DNA of 64,000 bases. It comes from Amyelois transitella. Taxonomy: Eukaryota; Arthropoda; Insecta; Lepidoptera; Pyralidae. Numbering within the stretch: the stretch's first letter is position 1; each line of letters opens with the position of its first letter. A program made the translations under genes and the position numbers. Where the stretch lies: contig NC_083517.1 of assembly GCF_032362555.1 (NCBI RefSeq), positions 1,384,001 to 1,448,000 of the forward strand, in the 5' to 3' direction. Positions 35,401-50,400 of this stretch are shown piece by piece. The notes under the pieces were generated by a model. That model searched no databases. It was not told where the DNA came from and saw only the letters and a list, made by a program, of their open reading frames with translations.

Positions 35401-38400
35401 GCCAGCTGTATTACCCACTTCTAGTATAGGTCGTAAAAATCGACTAAGGCAAAGTCTTTCCCTTAAAATCTCATACATTATTAAGGAACGTTCGCAAGAT
35501 ACAATATGTCACATCGGCTCTCTCTTTCAACACTTCGGATTTCATTGAAGATAGAAAGAGAGAGATTATAAGACGTTATAAAGTTATCTAATCTACATAT
35601 CTATCTTTCTAATATTGATTTGTTTAAATCTTCAAAAGAGTAAGCTTGGTCCTATGCGTATATTTAGCCTTTTCTTGCCTTTCGAATACTGGTTAGCCTT
35701 GTGGTACGCCTTTCTGCTTATCGGCCTTCAAGTGTAGTGTACATTAAAAATAGCAATGTTCAATTTAGTTTATGTCGAAATACTTCAATGCACTTAATAA
35801 ATAGCTCCTTACTTAAGACGTCCTTTGAAAATTGCACATACATACATATAATTATTTCTATATCCCTTGCGAGGTACGACAGTCCCAATAGTCTTGTAAA
35901 GACTGATAAGTCACGTTCAGCTTTTTTAAGTTTGGCTTAATTTTAATTGAAATATAAAAAATGTCCATCGCCTAAAAGAAGAATCCTAAGTTTATAAGCC
36001 CATCACTTAATCACCTTTTACGACATATATGTGAAAGAGTGAAGTGGTCCTATTCTTTTTACTGTTGGTACCGGGAACCACACGGTTTGAAAATTGTAAT
36101 GAAAGAGATTACGGAATATAGCGATTTTAATCAAGAATTTTTTGGTTAATTTATTTAATTTACTTATTTTAGAAAGCACGATAAATAGATTACATATTGC
36201 GAAACGAAAAGTATTATTAACAGAAGCAATATTATTGAAAGATCGGTTTAAGAATAGCTAAGACGTGTGAATGAAGGGAAATAATGTATGCAGATAAGTA
36301 ATATATTTACAAGTGAAAACATGTTAATTTATAGTGTGTGATAGCCGCTTCACTTCTTAAGCTGATAAATTTCATCATAAAACCACCCAGCTGAACATTA
36401 GCCTATCAGTATTTCCGAGATATGATCTCTGTCTACCCAGCAAGGGATAAAGATATGATTTATGTATGTATGTGTGTTTATTATTTATCAGAAGCATCGC
36501 CCGCGTGAATTTGGCGCAAACTACAAAACAATACAGGCTTTTCGCAAATCCCACAGGAACTATAGTTTTTCCGAGACGAAATGTACCCTATGTCCTTTTC
36601 CAGACTCTTAATTATATAAACGCAATAATTCAGAATTACGCATTAATTTCAAGTAGATTAGTTCAGTAAATTAGTAGTAGTAGTAGTCTCTGCCTACCCC
36701 TCTGGGAAAGAGGCGTGATTTTATGTATGTATGTATTAGTTCAGTAGATCACGCGTGAAGCGTTAACAAAAAAACAAACTTATTTTCACATTTATAACAA
36801 GTTCGGATGTACTCAATAGCTTATAGCTTTCAGTTTCTGAAGGCAACGTGTAATTTGTATGACAAGTGACGAAATCGTTATTGGAACTCGCGAAACACCT
36901 TTGCTCTGTGTTATTCACTCGTATGTAGTCTGCAGCGCTCTGTGCCGGCACAGCATTGGTTCGAGTTGAATTATTAAGAATGTAACTCGGTAGTATCATG
37001 TGTTTTTAGTCTAAGATCCCAAGTTCACAATAGTTATGAAAAATTAAATACTTACAGAAGAATCGTAATTTGCATACTATGTTTTTTTTTCACCATACCA
37101 GCATGGAAGCTCTGTCAAGGTGTAAATATATTTCTGTAAATATCTTATATATAAAATTCTCGTGTCACAATGTTCGATTCCGTACTCCTCTGAAACGGCT
37201 TGACCGATTCTCATGAAATTTTGTGTACATGTTGAACTAAGAACTAAGTTAAACTTGTAGGTCTAAGAACCGGCCAACATCTTTTTTTCATACCCCTTAC
37301 TGATAAGGGTCGTCCACCCTTAAACCTTTTTTTAAAATAGAAATAACTTATAAATTATTTACATGGCAAAACAACGTCGATCCAGTAACACCCCTTGCTA
37401 TTTATTTTTTCAATATTTTTAATGTACAAAATTGACCCTTCTACAGATTTATTATATGTATAGATTAAGATGTCTTACACTAAAATATCTTCTCATATGA
37501 AAAGCTAGCTCTTGTCGGTGGAGTTAAGTGTAAATATATGTACTAAGCAAGTTTAATTATTTCAACCACAATTTAGTTTACAAGCTTCCCGACTATAGAA
37601 AAGGCGACGACTCCATCCTTGACCGCCATCCGATACCAGCCGAGGCTGAGAGCGCGACCAAACTGGTATGGGACTCAAAATGCCACTCGAAATAAAATTG
37701 ATTTCAAGGTTACGTATGTATGTTTTGCCGTGTGGTCCCCGGCATCAATAGAAAAAACAATAGGAACACTCCATCTCTTTCCCATGGATGTCGTAAAAGG
37801 CGACTAAGGGATAGGGTTATAAACTTGGGATTCTTTTTTGAGGCGACTAGGGCTAGAAACCTGTTACTTTATATGAATCTCAATTCTATCATTAAGCCAA
37901 ACAGCTGAACAGCTTAGTATTTTCAAGACTGTTGGCTCTGTCTACCCCGCAAGGGGTTCAACGTTCAGCTGTTTGGCGTTATGATAGAATTGAGATTCAA
38001 ATAGTGACAGGTTGCTAGCTCATCGCCTAAAAGCAAAACTATAAGAAAATCTCTGTACATTTTTGTTGGTATTTATTACTATAGTTACCAATAAATAAAT
38101 AAACAACTCTATATAGATTTAAAATCACAAAGAAGTCACATCGTAAAAATATAGCATAATAAGGCTTTTATGTTACCTATAATTGGATTTTATTACATGT
38201 TTCCTTTTGATTGACTAGGTTAGGTATACGATTACAATGTTGTTTATAGTAAGTATACAATGTTGAAGTACATAATTATATCATTTGCTTTTTGTTATTG
38301 TTTTATTTCTGCAATAAGTATTTATTGTAGCTAAATGCCAACATTTATTAATTCATCATAAAATTTTACAGTATTCTTTTTACAATTTATAATTAGTATC

Positions 38401-41400
38401 ATTAATGGCTTTTATATTTTTTTTAATGTTATTCGCAAATAATATTACTTGTTATTCGAAATTCTTATAATCGGATTTAAAAAAAAATGTGATATAAAAA
38501 TACAAAATAATAAAATTGAATTAAAAAAAATATATTGGATATGAGTTCGACGAAAAAAAAATTAATAATATTCAAGATGTAAAATCAAAGGCAAAATAGT
38601 ACCTAAATTTCAAATATAGAATCCTCCGCTATATCTACATATGCGCTAATATTTACTCGGTATCTACCTAGTATTTAAACATAGTTAATTGAGAGTAAGT
38701 ACACCGCTAGTACTTAGAACAATTACGAGGCAAAAGCAATACTAGATCTGACATTGAGCTGTATAAGTCCATATTGCCATGAATAAGTTTATAATTGACT
38801 GGTATACTTCATTGGAATACGTTATCTAGTGTAATTTATCGATAAATTTAAAGATTATGATCGAATTAAAAAAATATAAGTTATATTTTGACGATTTATT
38901 ATTTTTTAAATACAACAAGTGGACATAATGCAAATACCTTTAGAAAATGTCAAATGGGTAAATATACCAATTTAATTTAAGACGAAAAAAATTTACAAAT
39001 GAATCACAAATGTGTGCAACTAAGTACCTGGTAGATTAACCTATGAATTACTTTATTCATCATCTCCAAGTTGCCACCCTTCCCATATAAAGAAGTCTCT
39101 CTACAGTATTATTAAAAGTTCTTCTGGATAGAACAATTTTATTTAAGACATCACTATAATGTATTTGGAATTATATTTGACAAACTGTGACTAGAAATTT
39201 CTTCCGGCCTACTGGAAGAAATTTCTAGTAACGAAAGGAAAATTTACATATACCTTTATCTAATGAAACACGTTATTCGCTACAGACTAATTTTTTTTTC
39301 TTAGCCCGCACAGTGTTTCTTCAAAACGATAAGAGATGGCGCTACCATTAGCTAATTACATCATCACTACTCATCATCACTACATAGTATAAAACAAAGT
39401 CGCCCATTTTGTCTGTAGTCCCTTCGTATGCATAAAACTTTAAAACTACGCAACGGATTTTGATGCGGTTTTCACTAATAGAAAGAGTATTTTCTCCGAC
39501 AGGTTTTTATATATAATTGAAATACATTGAAACTATATTAGCTGAGTTATAGCGATTTATGTCCAAGAAGTCAGAAAAAAAATCTAATTGAAGATTGCAT
39601 TTGTGCGTGCGCCGCTTATACCGTTGGATACAAGTAAGAACAATGTATAGCAAAAACATTGGTCTTTATTAGTTCTACAAAAAAGTCCGCGATGACATAT
39701 ATCCAGCTTTTTTATTTAAGTCACAAAAACTACTTTTCTGTATTAAAAAAACATTTAATTCGTTGGGTGATGTTTAACTGGTGATATAACCAATAATACA
39801 TATATCCTTATCAAAATAAGTAAGTTCATCATCACGAGCATTTAATTTAGATTATTTTTGCAGTTTACAGTGTGTTATTTAGACATATAGTTTAGGAGAT
39901 ATCACGATATTAGTATTGCGGCACGGTACGGGCCGGCCGCGGCGGCGGGGGCAGCGTCCCTATAAAAACGGTACATAAAAAATAAATAATATTAAAAAGT
40001 AGGTAATACGACTTTGATCTATACATATAAGACAAAAAAAAATCTGTACATTACTTAAATATTTTTTCCAAAAACTGATAGGGGGGGGCGATCAAAGAAG
40101 AGTCACAGAAACCAAAAAACATTTTAATATTTTAAACGCGGTTAAGGGAAAGAGAAGTTATTGTGAATTGAAAATTAGTATCCAATATGTGTTGGTGCGT
40201 TGACTGTATTTGTCGAAGTAGCGGGATACACGCAAACGAAGTTGCGCGGGTCAGCTAGTATTTTGATACAACATTATTACACTTTATTTTTAATTTTGTT
40301 TTAATTTTGTTTTAGGTTCTAAACTAATCCTTCGGGGAATAACGGGAGAGTTCCGCTCGGGGCAGCTGACCGCGATCCTGGGCCCTTCAGGGGCGGGGAA
40401 GAGCACTCTACTCAACATATTAGCGGGGTATAGGTAAGATTTCTATATTTCACTTCATTTCATACCGCCTCTGTGGCGCAGCGGTAGTGCGCTTGTCTGT
40501 GACACTGGAGTTTCCGGGTTCGAATCCCGGTCAGGGCATGATGAGAAACGAACTTTCTCGTATAGGTCTGGGTCTCGGATGTTTATCTATTTAAGTATTT
40601 ATTATAAAATATAGTATCGTTGAGTTGGTATTATATCTCGTAGCACAAGTTTCGAACTTACTACGAGGCTAATTCAATCTGTGTAAAAAAATACCGTATA
40701 TCGTGTAGCTATCGTATTCGGCAATCATTCTAATTCTAAAATTACCATATTCAAATTAACAATTTTTATTCATTATTATAGGATATTTCATATCGCTTAA
40801 TAATTGTCAAATCTTTTGGTTTCACAACATTGGTTGACGTCAAAAAAATTACTTAAAACTGAGTTTACTGCGGCTTCCAACTACTGCACTAATAATGTAT
40901 GTATATCAGAGTTAGCAACAAGAAGAAACAATATGTAAATTCCTATTGCTAGCTAATTGCAGATGACGTGCGGTGTCATTATAGGGGAATTAATTTTTTG
41001 CTTACAACTGACAGACTTACACACCTTGATATAAGGTCAAAGATCCGTATATACAACCAGCACGTGAACAATTATATATAGTCGTGTTTAAATTACCGTC
41101 CGCGGTATAATTTCTATAATGCGATGTGTATTTTTCATTTAAAATGTTGTTGATATATAATTATATGTGCCGTGTGGTTACCGGCGCTAAAAAATAGGAC
41201 CACTCCATCTCTTTCCCGTGAATGTCGTAAAGGCGACTAAGGGATAGGCTTGTAAACTTGGGATTATTTTTGTAGGCAATGAGCTAGCAACCTGTCACTA
41301 TTTGATTCTCAATTCTATCATCAATACATCCCTTATGGGGTAGACAGAGCCAAAACCAAAGTGTATTGAATTAACTAAAAGGTCACGTTTAGCTGTATAG

Positions 41401-44400
41401 CTTAATTAAGTAATTTAGATTCAAATAGTGACAAGTTGCTATTTATCCTTTCTTTTAGTCAGTTAATCAGTCGGTCTTTTTCCTTAATCAGATTATTTGG
41501 GTTACACGAATGTGTCGTGAAGTTTCTGCCAGGTACTTACAAGTTAGTTAGTTAGTTACCAAGTCCCAGTCAGGTTAAAGATCAACCTATTTACCACTAT
41601 TATATTGCAGTAAATTAAACTCTTTACATAAATTGTGTGTGAGTACTTTATTACATTGTATCATTTAATTTCCCGTTTAATTGTAATTATGAAGTAGCGG
41701 ATTGGAAACAATACAATGGTTAACTAAGTATATAGTCATTAGTGTTTAATTGCATACTACTAAGGTATGGGCCCGGCCTTTCCTGGAATGTGTAACAGGA
41801 TATACATACATACATATGGTCACGTATATATCCCTTGCGGGGTAGACAGAGCCAATAGTCTTGAAAAGAATGTCAGGCCACATTCAGCTATTTGGCTTAA
41901 TGATAGAATTGAGATTCAAATAGTGACAGGTTGCTAGCCCATCGCCTAAAAGAGAATCCCAAGTTTGTAAGCCTATCCCTTAGCCGTCTTTTACGACATT
42001 CATTGGAAAGAGATGGAGTGGTACTATACTTTTTTGTATTGGTGCCGGGAACCACACGGCAACAGGATATATTAGTATAAAAATAAATACACTAAATGTA
42101 TTGCGCTACATAATTAGTTAAGGATTTACCTTTTTTTACATATTTTGGCAATAAGAATTTACAGAGGGATTTTAGAAATGCCGCCTCTGTATGTTTTTTT
42201 AAACCAAACAACAGATTTTGATGTATTTTTCACAGTTATTTATTCCCAATAAAGTGCCGTGTGGTTACCGGCACCAATTAAAAAACCCACTTCTTCTCTT
42301 TCCCATGGCCGTTGTAAAAAGCGACTAAGGGCGACTAACTTATGAACTTGGGATTCTTCTTTTAGGGGATGGGCTAGCAACCTGTAACTATTTGAATCTC
42401 AATTCTATCATCAATACTTAGCTCAATACAATAACTGACCGTGGCCTATCAGTCATTATAACACTGTTGACTCTGTTTACCCCGCAAGGAATATAGACGT
42501 AATTATATGTGTGTAGTGCTGTGCGGTTTCCGGCACCAATACAAAAAAGAAAAGGACCACTCCATCTCATTCCCATGGATGTCGTAAAAGGCAACTAAGG
42601 GATAGGCTTACATACTTGGGATTCTTTTTAAGGCGATGGGTTAACAACCTGTCACTATTTGAATCACAATTCTATTATCAATACCTTGGCTAAATACAAT
42701 AACTGACCGCGTGGCCTATCAGTCATTTTAACACTGTTGACTCTGTCTACCCCGCAAGGGATATAGACGTGATAACATGTGTGTATGTAAAAAATCTAAA
42801 ATAAGTATCTATTTCGGTCACTTATTTAAAAATATTCACGGCTTCGCTATCGTTCGTCACTACCAAAACAAGACGTTTTATTTAACTCCACGCGTATACT
42901 GGAGCATGTAAATTGCCTCTTATATTCAAATTGCCTGACCTTTGCCTACTTCTTGTGGTACAATGTGCCTAGCATGTTTAATACGAGACCCGGTTTAGCG
43001 TTTTGGGTAATCCGATTGTAGTTTTAACGGTAATAGCAACCAATTAATTCGAAATATACCGTGTAAACTGTTTTACTTTCTATATTTAAGTTGGCAGTTC
43101 TGTTTTTTGCGCGTCTGTGAATGTACGAGTATGTTTGTAATACTTACTTATTTTAGTAAAAATAAAAACATTCTTGATGTCACTTAATTGTAAAAAAAGC
43201 AAAAGGTTCCTAAAACAAATGCCCTTTCATGCAGCCGAGTTAATTTTATTTATATTTTTAAATACATTTAATCGCTCTTTATATATATTTTTAGTTCTGT
43301 TAAGTACACTGATCGCCGTTTATAAAGACTAGTTAGGTTATTTCACAATTCATAATTAAAGAGCGGAAAAATCGATAGCGAAAAAATAATAGGTTATAAA
43401 TAACATAAGGAACATGACGTGTAGATTACCGCCAAAAAGCCAGTATTTTTTCGTCCTTCATGGTACAGGCTAAGGTCAAAGACCATGCTGCCTAGTAGTC
43501 GGTACCTACGGTTTTTTTTTATTTTAATAGGAATATACATATAATTAGCTAGCATCCTTTTGCTCGGGTCTTCGTTTTCATGGGATTTTTTTAGTACCTA
43601 TTTTTTTTATTGATTCTGGCCTAAAATCCTTACCCTCTCGTGGGTTAGGTTCGGATACCTATTTTTAAGTCGCCTATATTTCAGCCAAATATCGTTAAAA
43701 TCCGTCTACAATTTTTTGAGTTTAGCCGTCACAAATAAAAATAAAAATCGGTCGAACACCTTTTCTCTTCATAATGAAGAATGGTTGCATTACAGGGTCA
43801 CAGGCGCCGGAGGGCACATTCTGACCAATGGCGAGCCTCGGAACCTGAAGCAGTTCAGGAAGATGTCCAGGTACATCATGCAGGAGGACCTCCTCCAGCC
43901 CTTCATCACGGTCCAGGAGGCCATGATGATAGCCGCCGACCTTAAGCTGGGAGCTGCCATGTCTCAGCAGAAGAAACTTGTCGTGGTAAGTATTAAAAAA
44001 ATAAAGAATCACCTCTTTACGTGGGTATACAGCAAATAGTCTTGAAAAGATTGAAAGACCATATAAGTTTGTTTATATAGTTTGGCGGCCTCTGTGGCGC
44101 AGCGGTTGTACGCTTGTCTGTGTCACTGGAGGTTTCCGGGTTCGAATCCCGGCCAGGGCATGATGAGAAAAGAACTTTTCTGATCAGCCTGGGTGTTGGA
44201 TGTTATCTATATGTATAAGTAATTTATTATAAAATATAGTATCGTTGAGTTAGTATCTCGTAACACAAGTCTCGAACTTACTTCGAGGCTAACTCAATCT
44301 GTGTAATTTGTCCCGTATATATTTATTAATATTTAATTATTTATCTAGTTTAGCTGTATATTGTTATTCAAATTGACACAGGTGTAGCCCATAGACTTTT

Positions 44401-47400
44401 ATGAGTTGTTAAGGATAAAGCCAACGGACTGAAACTAAGAATGCGTGGTGAAGATCGAAATAGAAGAAGTATTGGAGAGATTTAATAGGCTTTATATCTG
44501 TTCATGCATTTTGAAATAATAATATGTTACTGGTCATAAATAAAAAAAAACTAAATCTCAACTCTTCCTACCTGCTTAACCTAATTTAGAACTTTATATT
44601 ATCGTTTAAACAATTAAATTATACCTACATTAAATAAAATCGGGTCTTATATGCTAACAATTGCTCTTCAACTTGACTTACGATCGTCACTTTTTTATTT
44701 GTGTTCAATTTTAAATTTATTTTTTATTTGTGGCCAGCTAAAAACACAAAAAGGTTGCTTATTTCCAGCCAATATCTGCTAGAGGCGTTTACAGAAAGGG
44801 TTTTTTTTTATTTTACATCCATAACAGAACTCAAGAAGTTTGTCAACCTTTATACTCTTAAGATTCAATATGACATAACGTGATTAACATACAATGGTGT
44901 TTACGTACATATTATTAACAATTTCCTATAAGTTGTACCTAAATCTTCCGCTTTCGTCTTTACTTGAGTTGTCAATACATGTCAAATGATGAATTATGAT
45001 TATCATATGTCTGACATTATGCTAATAATTTCATCGTGTACACGTTCAAATCCCGCTGCGGTCATGGTATCAATAACTCATAGTAATATAGCTTCATTAG
45101 TTTGAATGACAACGGTGAGGGAAGTTCTAAGAGATCTGTGTATTCAGGAAATGGGATGTATCATCATCATCATCAACAGTTTGTTTGTTTGTAAACTCTT
45201 GTTTGCACACTAGCTGTGCCCGCGACTTCGTCCGCGTGGAATAGTTATTTTGGGCATCATTGAAGCCCTCAAGGCCTCAATTTTCCCCGTTTTTTTTTAC
45301 ACATTTTCCATTATTTCTTTGCTCCTTATAGTTGCAGCGTCATGTTTTATAGCCTTAAACCTTCCTCGATAAATTTTTCAATTCGAACCAGAAGTTCCTG
45401 AGATTAGAACGTCTAAACAAACAAAGAAACTCTTCAGCTTTATAATATTAGTATAGATTAATAAATTAAATAACACAATAAAGAGTTTCCACTTTTACAT
45501 TGTGGATGCATATGCGCATCTTGAGTGAGTGAGTTACAAAAAACAGGAGGATATAAATAATAAGGCTAGTAACCTGGCACTATTTGAATCTCAATTCCAT
45601 CATGGCATACTTTTCGAGACTGTTGGCTCTTTCTACCCCGCAAGGGATATAGACGTGACTGTTTGTATGTTTAAGATGTTCAAATTCGGACAAACTTTGC
45701 TTGCGCGATTTAAAAATCGCTATTGTTGGCTGGTAGCGTAGAGATAGAGATATTATGATCACATAGTCAAACGATAATGACACAACAATTTGAGAATAAC
45801 CACAATTAATGTTCGTTTTCAGGTAGACGAGATAATCCAGTTGTTAAGGCTGACTAAGGCAATAAACACGACTACAGAGAGGCTCTCGGGAGGCGAGAGG
45901 AAGCGGTTGTCCATAGCCTTGGAGCTGCTGAACAACCCGCCTGTCATATTTCTAGATGAACCTACAACGTGAGTAATAGCATTGATGTTTGGATACACAT
46001 CTTGCTGTTAATAAAGGTTTCGTAAAGATATTATTTATTTTTTATTGTTAAAAAAAGACTAGCTGTGCCCGCGACTTCGTCCGCGTGGAATAGTTATTTT
46101 AGGCATCATTTTGAGGAATAATTTTCCCCGTTTTTTTCACATTTTCCATTATTTTTTCGCTTCTTATAGTTGCAGCGTGATGATAAATAGCCTATAGCTT
46201 ACCTCGATAAATGGTCTATTAAAAAAAAAAAATCAACTCGAACCAGTAGTTCCTGAGATAAGCGCGTTCAAACAATATGGAAAAAAATTGACGATCGGGT
46301 TTTTTTTCACTTTACGCAATTCCTTTTTTTTTTTTTTTTTTTATTTTTTTATTTTTTTTTTTTTATCTGTAGACTGTCCTCATATCAAGCGTAAACACCC
46401 ACTATAGAAGATCATCGTCCAAACATCTTTGGGGAGGTCAATGTCCAACAGTTGATTGCTTTAGACAAAAATCTTCAATGCAATTATAAAGATGACGTAC
46501 CTATATTTTTCGGCCTGTGTGATGCGCTTGTCTGCGACACCGAATGTCGGGTTCGAATCCCGGCCAGCGCATGATGAGAAATGAACTTTTTCCGATTGGA
46601 CTGGGTCTTGGATGTCTATCTATATAAGCTTTTGTAATAAAATACCGTCGAGTTAGTATCTCGTAACAGAAGTCTTGAACTTACTTCGTGACTAACTCAG
46701 TCTAGGTAATCTGTCCCGCATATAGATACATACATACATATGGTCACGTCTATATCCCTTGCGGGGTAGACAGAGCCAACAGTCTCGAAAAGACTGAATG
46801 GCCACGTTCAACTATTTGGCTTAATGATAGAATTGAGATTCAAATAGTAACAGGTCGCTAGGTCATCGCCTAAAAAAGAATCCCAAGTTTGTAAACCTAT
46901 CTCTTAGTCGCCTTTTACGACATCCACGGGAAAGAGATGGAGTGGTCCTATTCTTTTTGTATTGGTGCCGGGAACCACACGGCACACCGTATATACATAT
47001 TAATTCATTTGTACAATATCTAATCTTCAATAATATCGAATCTCAAATCCATCATAAAGCCAAACAGCTGAACGTGGCCTATCAGTCTTTTCAAGACTGT
47101 TGGCTCTGTCTACCCCGCAAGGGATATAGACGTGACCATATGTATGTATGTATATCTATTAAATTTCAGCGGCCTAGACGATGTGGCGTCATCAACCTGC
47201 GTCTCGCTTCTCAAGCGGGTGGCCCGTGGGGGGAGAACGGTCGTGTGTTCATTACACACGCCCTCAGCGCGTCTGTTCGCAGAGTTCGACCACGTGTATG
47301 TGGTGGCTGATGGGCGGTGCGCCTACCAGGGCACAGCGGCCGGCGTCGTACCATTCTTGGCCGAGTTACAGCTACCCTGCCCGAGGACGTATAATCCTGC

Positions 47401-50400
47401 TGATTTTAGTAAGCTGTACTTTTTTTTTTTTGAGGTTATTTTCTATTGTTGATTGGTTCCCGGTAGCAATGGAAATAGGAATAGGACCACTCCATCTGTT
47501 TCACATGGATGTTGTAAAGGCAACTAAGGGTTAGGCTTGGGATTCTTCTTTAAGGCGACGGGCTATCAATCTGTCACTTTATATGAATCTCAATTCTATT
47601 AGTAAGCTGAGCGTGGCCTATCAGTGTTTTCAAGACTGTTGGCTCTGTCTGCCCCGCAAGGGATATAGACGTGATTGTATGTATGTATGTTGTGTGATGA
47701 CAACGTCGAGTACCTACAATAAAATTTACTTAAGCCCAATTTCAATTTTGGGATATTCCCTAAAAGAATCCCAATAGAATTTAACGAATTCCCTTCAATT
47801 CCAGTAATAGAAGTCTCGAGCGGCGAGTACGGCCCTCACGCTGACAGAATGGTGGCGGCCGTAGAGAACGGCAGATGTCAAAAGTGGAGAAACTTCGCAG
47901 TTCCCGAAGTGAACTCTCAGGAGCTGGAGCTGGAGCAGCTGAACGCCGGGGGGGTGGAGTCGCACAGCTTCAAACACGGCAGCACGGCCTGCTTCCAGTT
48001 TTCCGTGCTGCTTAGAAGAATGCTCCTTCAGAATATTAGAAATAAGGTGTGTTTTGCTTTACTAGGTATTTTTATTATTAAACATGCTTTCGTTGTGTTT
48101 GTATCTGAAAATACGAGTCCCGAACTTACTTTGTGGCTAACTTAATCTGTCATTGACCTCTATTTATTGATTTATTTACTTAAATCTATATATATAAAAG
48201 CGAAAAACACTCACTTAGGAATCACGAAATCTACTGAGCCAATAATTATGAAATTTGGCAGGAAGGTAGATTTTAATTAGGAGGGATCCACTAAGAAAGG
48301 ATTTTTGGAAATTCTATTCCTAAGGGAGTGAAATAGGGGTTGCAAGTTTGTATGAAACTTCGTCATTTTTAGTGTGGGTTACGCGGACGAAGTTGCGGGC
48401 AGCAGCTAGTTTATTATAATTATTGATTTCATCTCGACCATTTGGGAGAAGAAAGTAAGGGTAAAATAAACAGAATAGTGACCATGCTTAACGGAAAAAT
48501 ACCAAGTACGATTGATAGATCTTTATTAGTAGTCTGATGCCTTATCCATTCTTCCATTGACATTAAGATTTTTCATTTGCAAATCCGTGTGCCGTGTGGT
48601 TCCCTGTACTAATAGGACCACTCCATCTCCACACGTAAAAAGCGAATAAGGGATACTTGGGATTCTTTACTTTTTTTTTATTTGAATCTCAATTCTATCA
48701 TTAAGACAAACAGCGGAACGTGGCCTTTCAGTCTTTTGAAGACCGATGACTTTGTCTGCCCCGAAAATGATATAGACATGATTAAATGTTATGTTATCGT
48801 ATTGTTTCAGGATTACTTATGGTTAAGAGTGGGTCTACATTTGTTCCTGGGCTTTATAGTGGCTCTCATGTTCAATAAGATGGGCTATGATGCGTCTAAG
48901 ACTATATTCAATTTCGGCTTCTGCTATGCTTGTATCATAGCCATGTTGTATATCCCCATGATGCCGGTGTTATTGGCTTGTGAGTATATTTAAATTTATT
49001 TAGTTTTTCTATCAATAACTGTATACCTAATAATGCAAACTCACGCGCTTGCATGTAAGTAGATAATTATAAACGTGGTTAATCCGCGTAAAAGAAGTAC
49101 TCAGAGATCGTGGAAAGGTCAGGAGCGTCTTAAATCTATGAGCTAGCTTATAAAGATTGAAAAATTTGGATGTAGCAAAATATGTTTTCTGCAAAAGTGC
49201 CATGTTAAAAGATACATACATTCAGAAGGATGAAGAGAGTTATGAATGTGGATGAAGCGAAGGAAGTATGCAGAGATTAAGGCAAGTGGAAAGATGTAGT
49301 CTCTGCTCACCCCTCCGGGAATAATGATAGAATTGAAATTATATATATAGAATTAAATTCTATGTTTCATGCAGTCATTTCTTTTCTTCAGTTCCCAAAG
49401 AGGTGCAACTGGTGAAAAGAGAATACTTCAACCGGTGGTACGGTCTGAAAGCCTACTACGCGGCTCTGGTGGTCTCCCGGACCCCAGCCACCATATTCTT
49501 CAGCCTCATCTACCTGGGCATCACGTACCCCATCACCTCGCAGCCCATGGAGATCTCCAGGGTGCTGATGTTCACCAGCATCTGCATTCTTGTCGCCCTC
49601 ATATCCGAATCCATGGGCACTGTCATATCGTCCACGTTGAGTGTAGTTGTAAGTGTTTTTTGTTGAACTTATGATCTCTGGAGTAAAATACCGAATTTGA
49701 TCAATTAGGAATAAGTTTTTAAGCGCGGAGTCAGGGTCAGGAATAAAAGAACCGTAAGAGTCTGTGCGGAATTTTTTTCAAAATATGTGTTGTAGCGGTT
49801 CAAATAAGTATCAAATTAAAATATAAAAATCAACTCTTTAACGTTAAAATAATTTAAGGATATATATTTTTGTGCCGTGTGGTTCCCGGCACCAATACAA
49901 AAAAGAATAGGACCACTCCATCTCTTTCCCATGGATGTCGTAAAGGGCGACTATATAAGGGATAGGCTTACAAAGTTGGGATTCTTTTTAAGGCAATGGC
50001 CTAGCAACCTGTCACTATTTGAATCTCAATTCTATCATTAAGCCAATTAGCTGAACGTGGCCATTCAGTCTTTTCAAGACTGTTGGCTCTGTCTACCCCG
50101 CAAGGGATATAGACGTGACCATATGTATGTATGTATGTAATTTTTTCCTAAACTACCTCTCGTTTTTTACAATCCCGCATCGATCGTTTGCTTATTTTCA
50201 AATAGGTATAGTAAGCAAGAATTTCACAGACTTCAACAATAAAAATGTGCAAACAAATTCTTGTTTCACAGAATTCAGTATTTCTCGGTCCAGCCATGAG
50301 CGTGCCCCTCATGTTGTTGGCCGTCTACGGGATCGGTTACGGCGACCTGCCGGTTCCCCTCATCTGGAAGCTGGCCAGGTCCTGTTCCTTCCTGAGGTAC

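Noticed and set aside
40467..40540. tRNA-gene-like box-A and box-B (also at 44085, 46505, 53442)
   Set aside because: The sequence repeats at several sites with the same non-tRNA body and tail, so these are SINE-B heads, not tRNA genes.
46316..46370. Long T-rich tract
   Set aside because: Simple sequence at the end of a Helitron-like remnant; no terminator or other function can be claimed.
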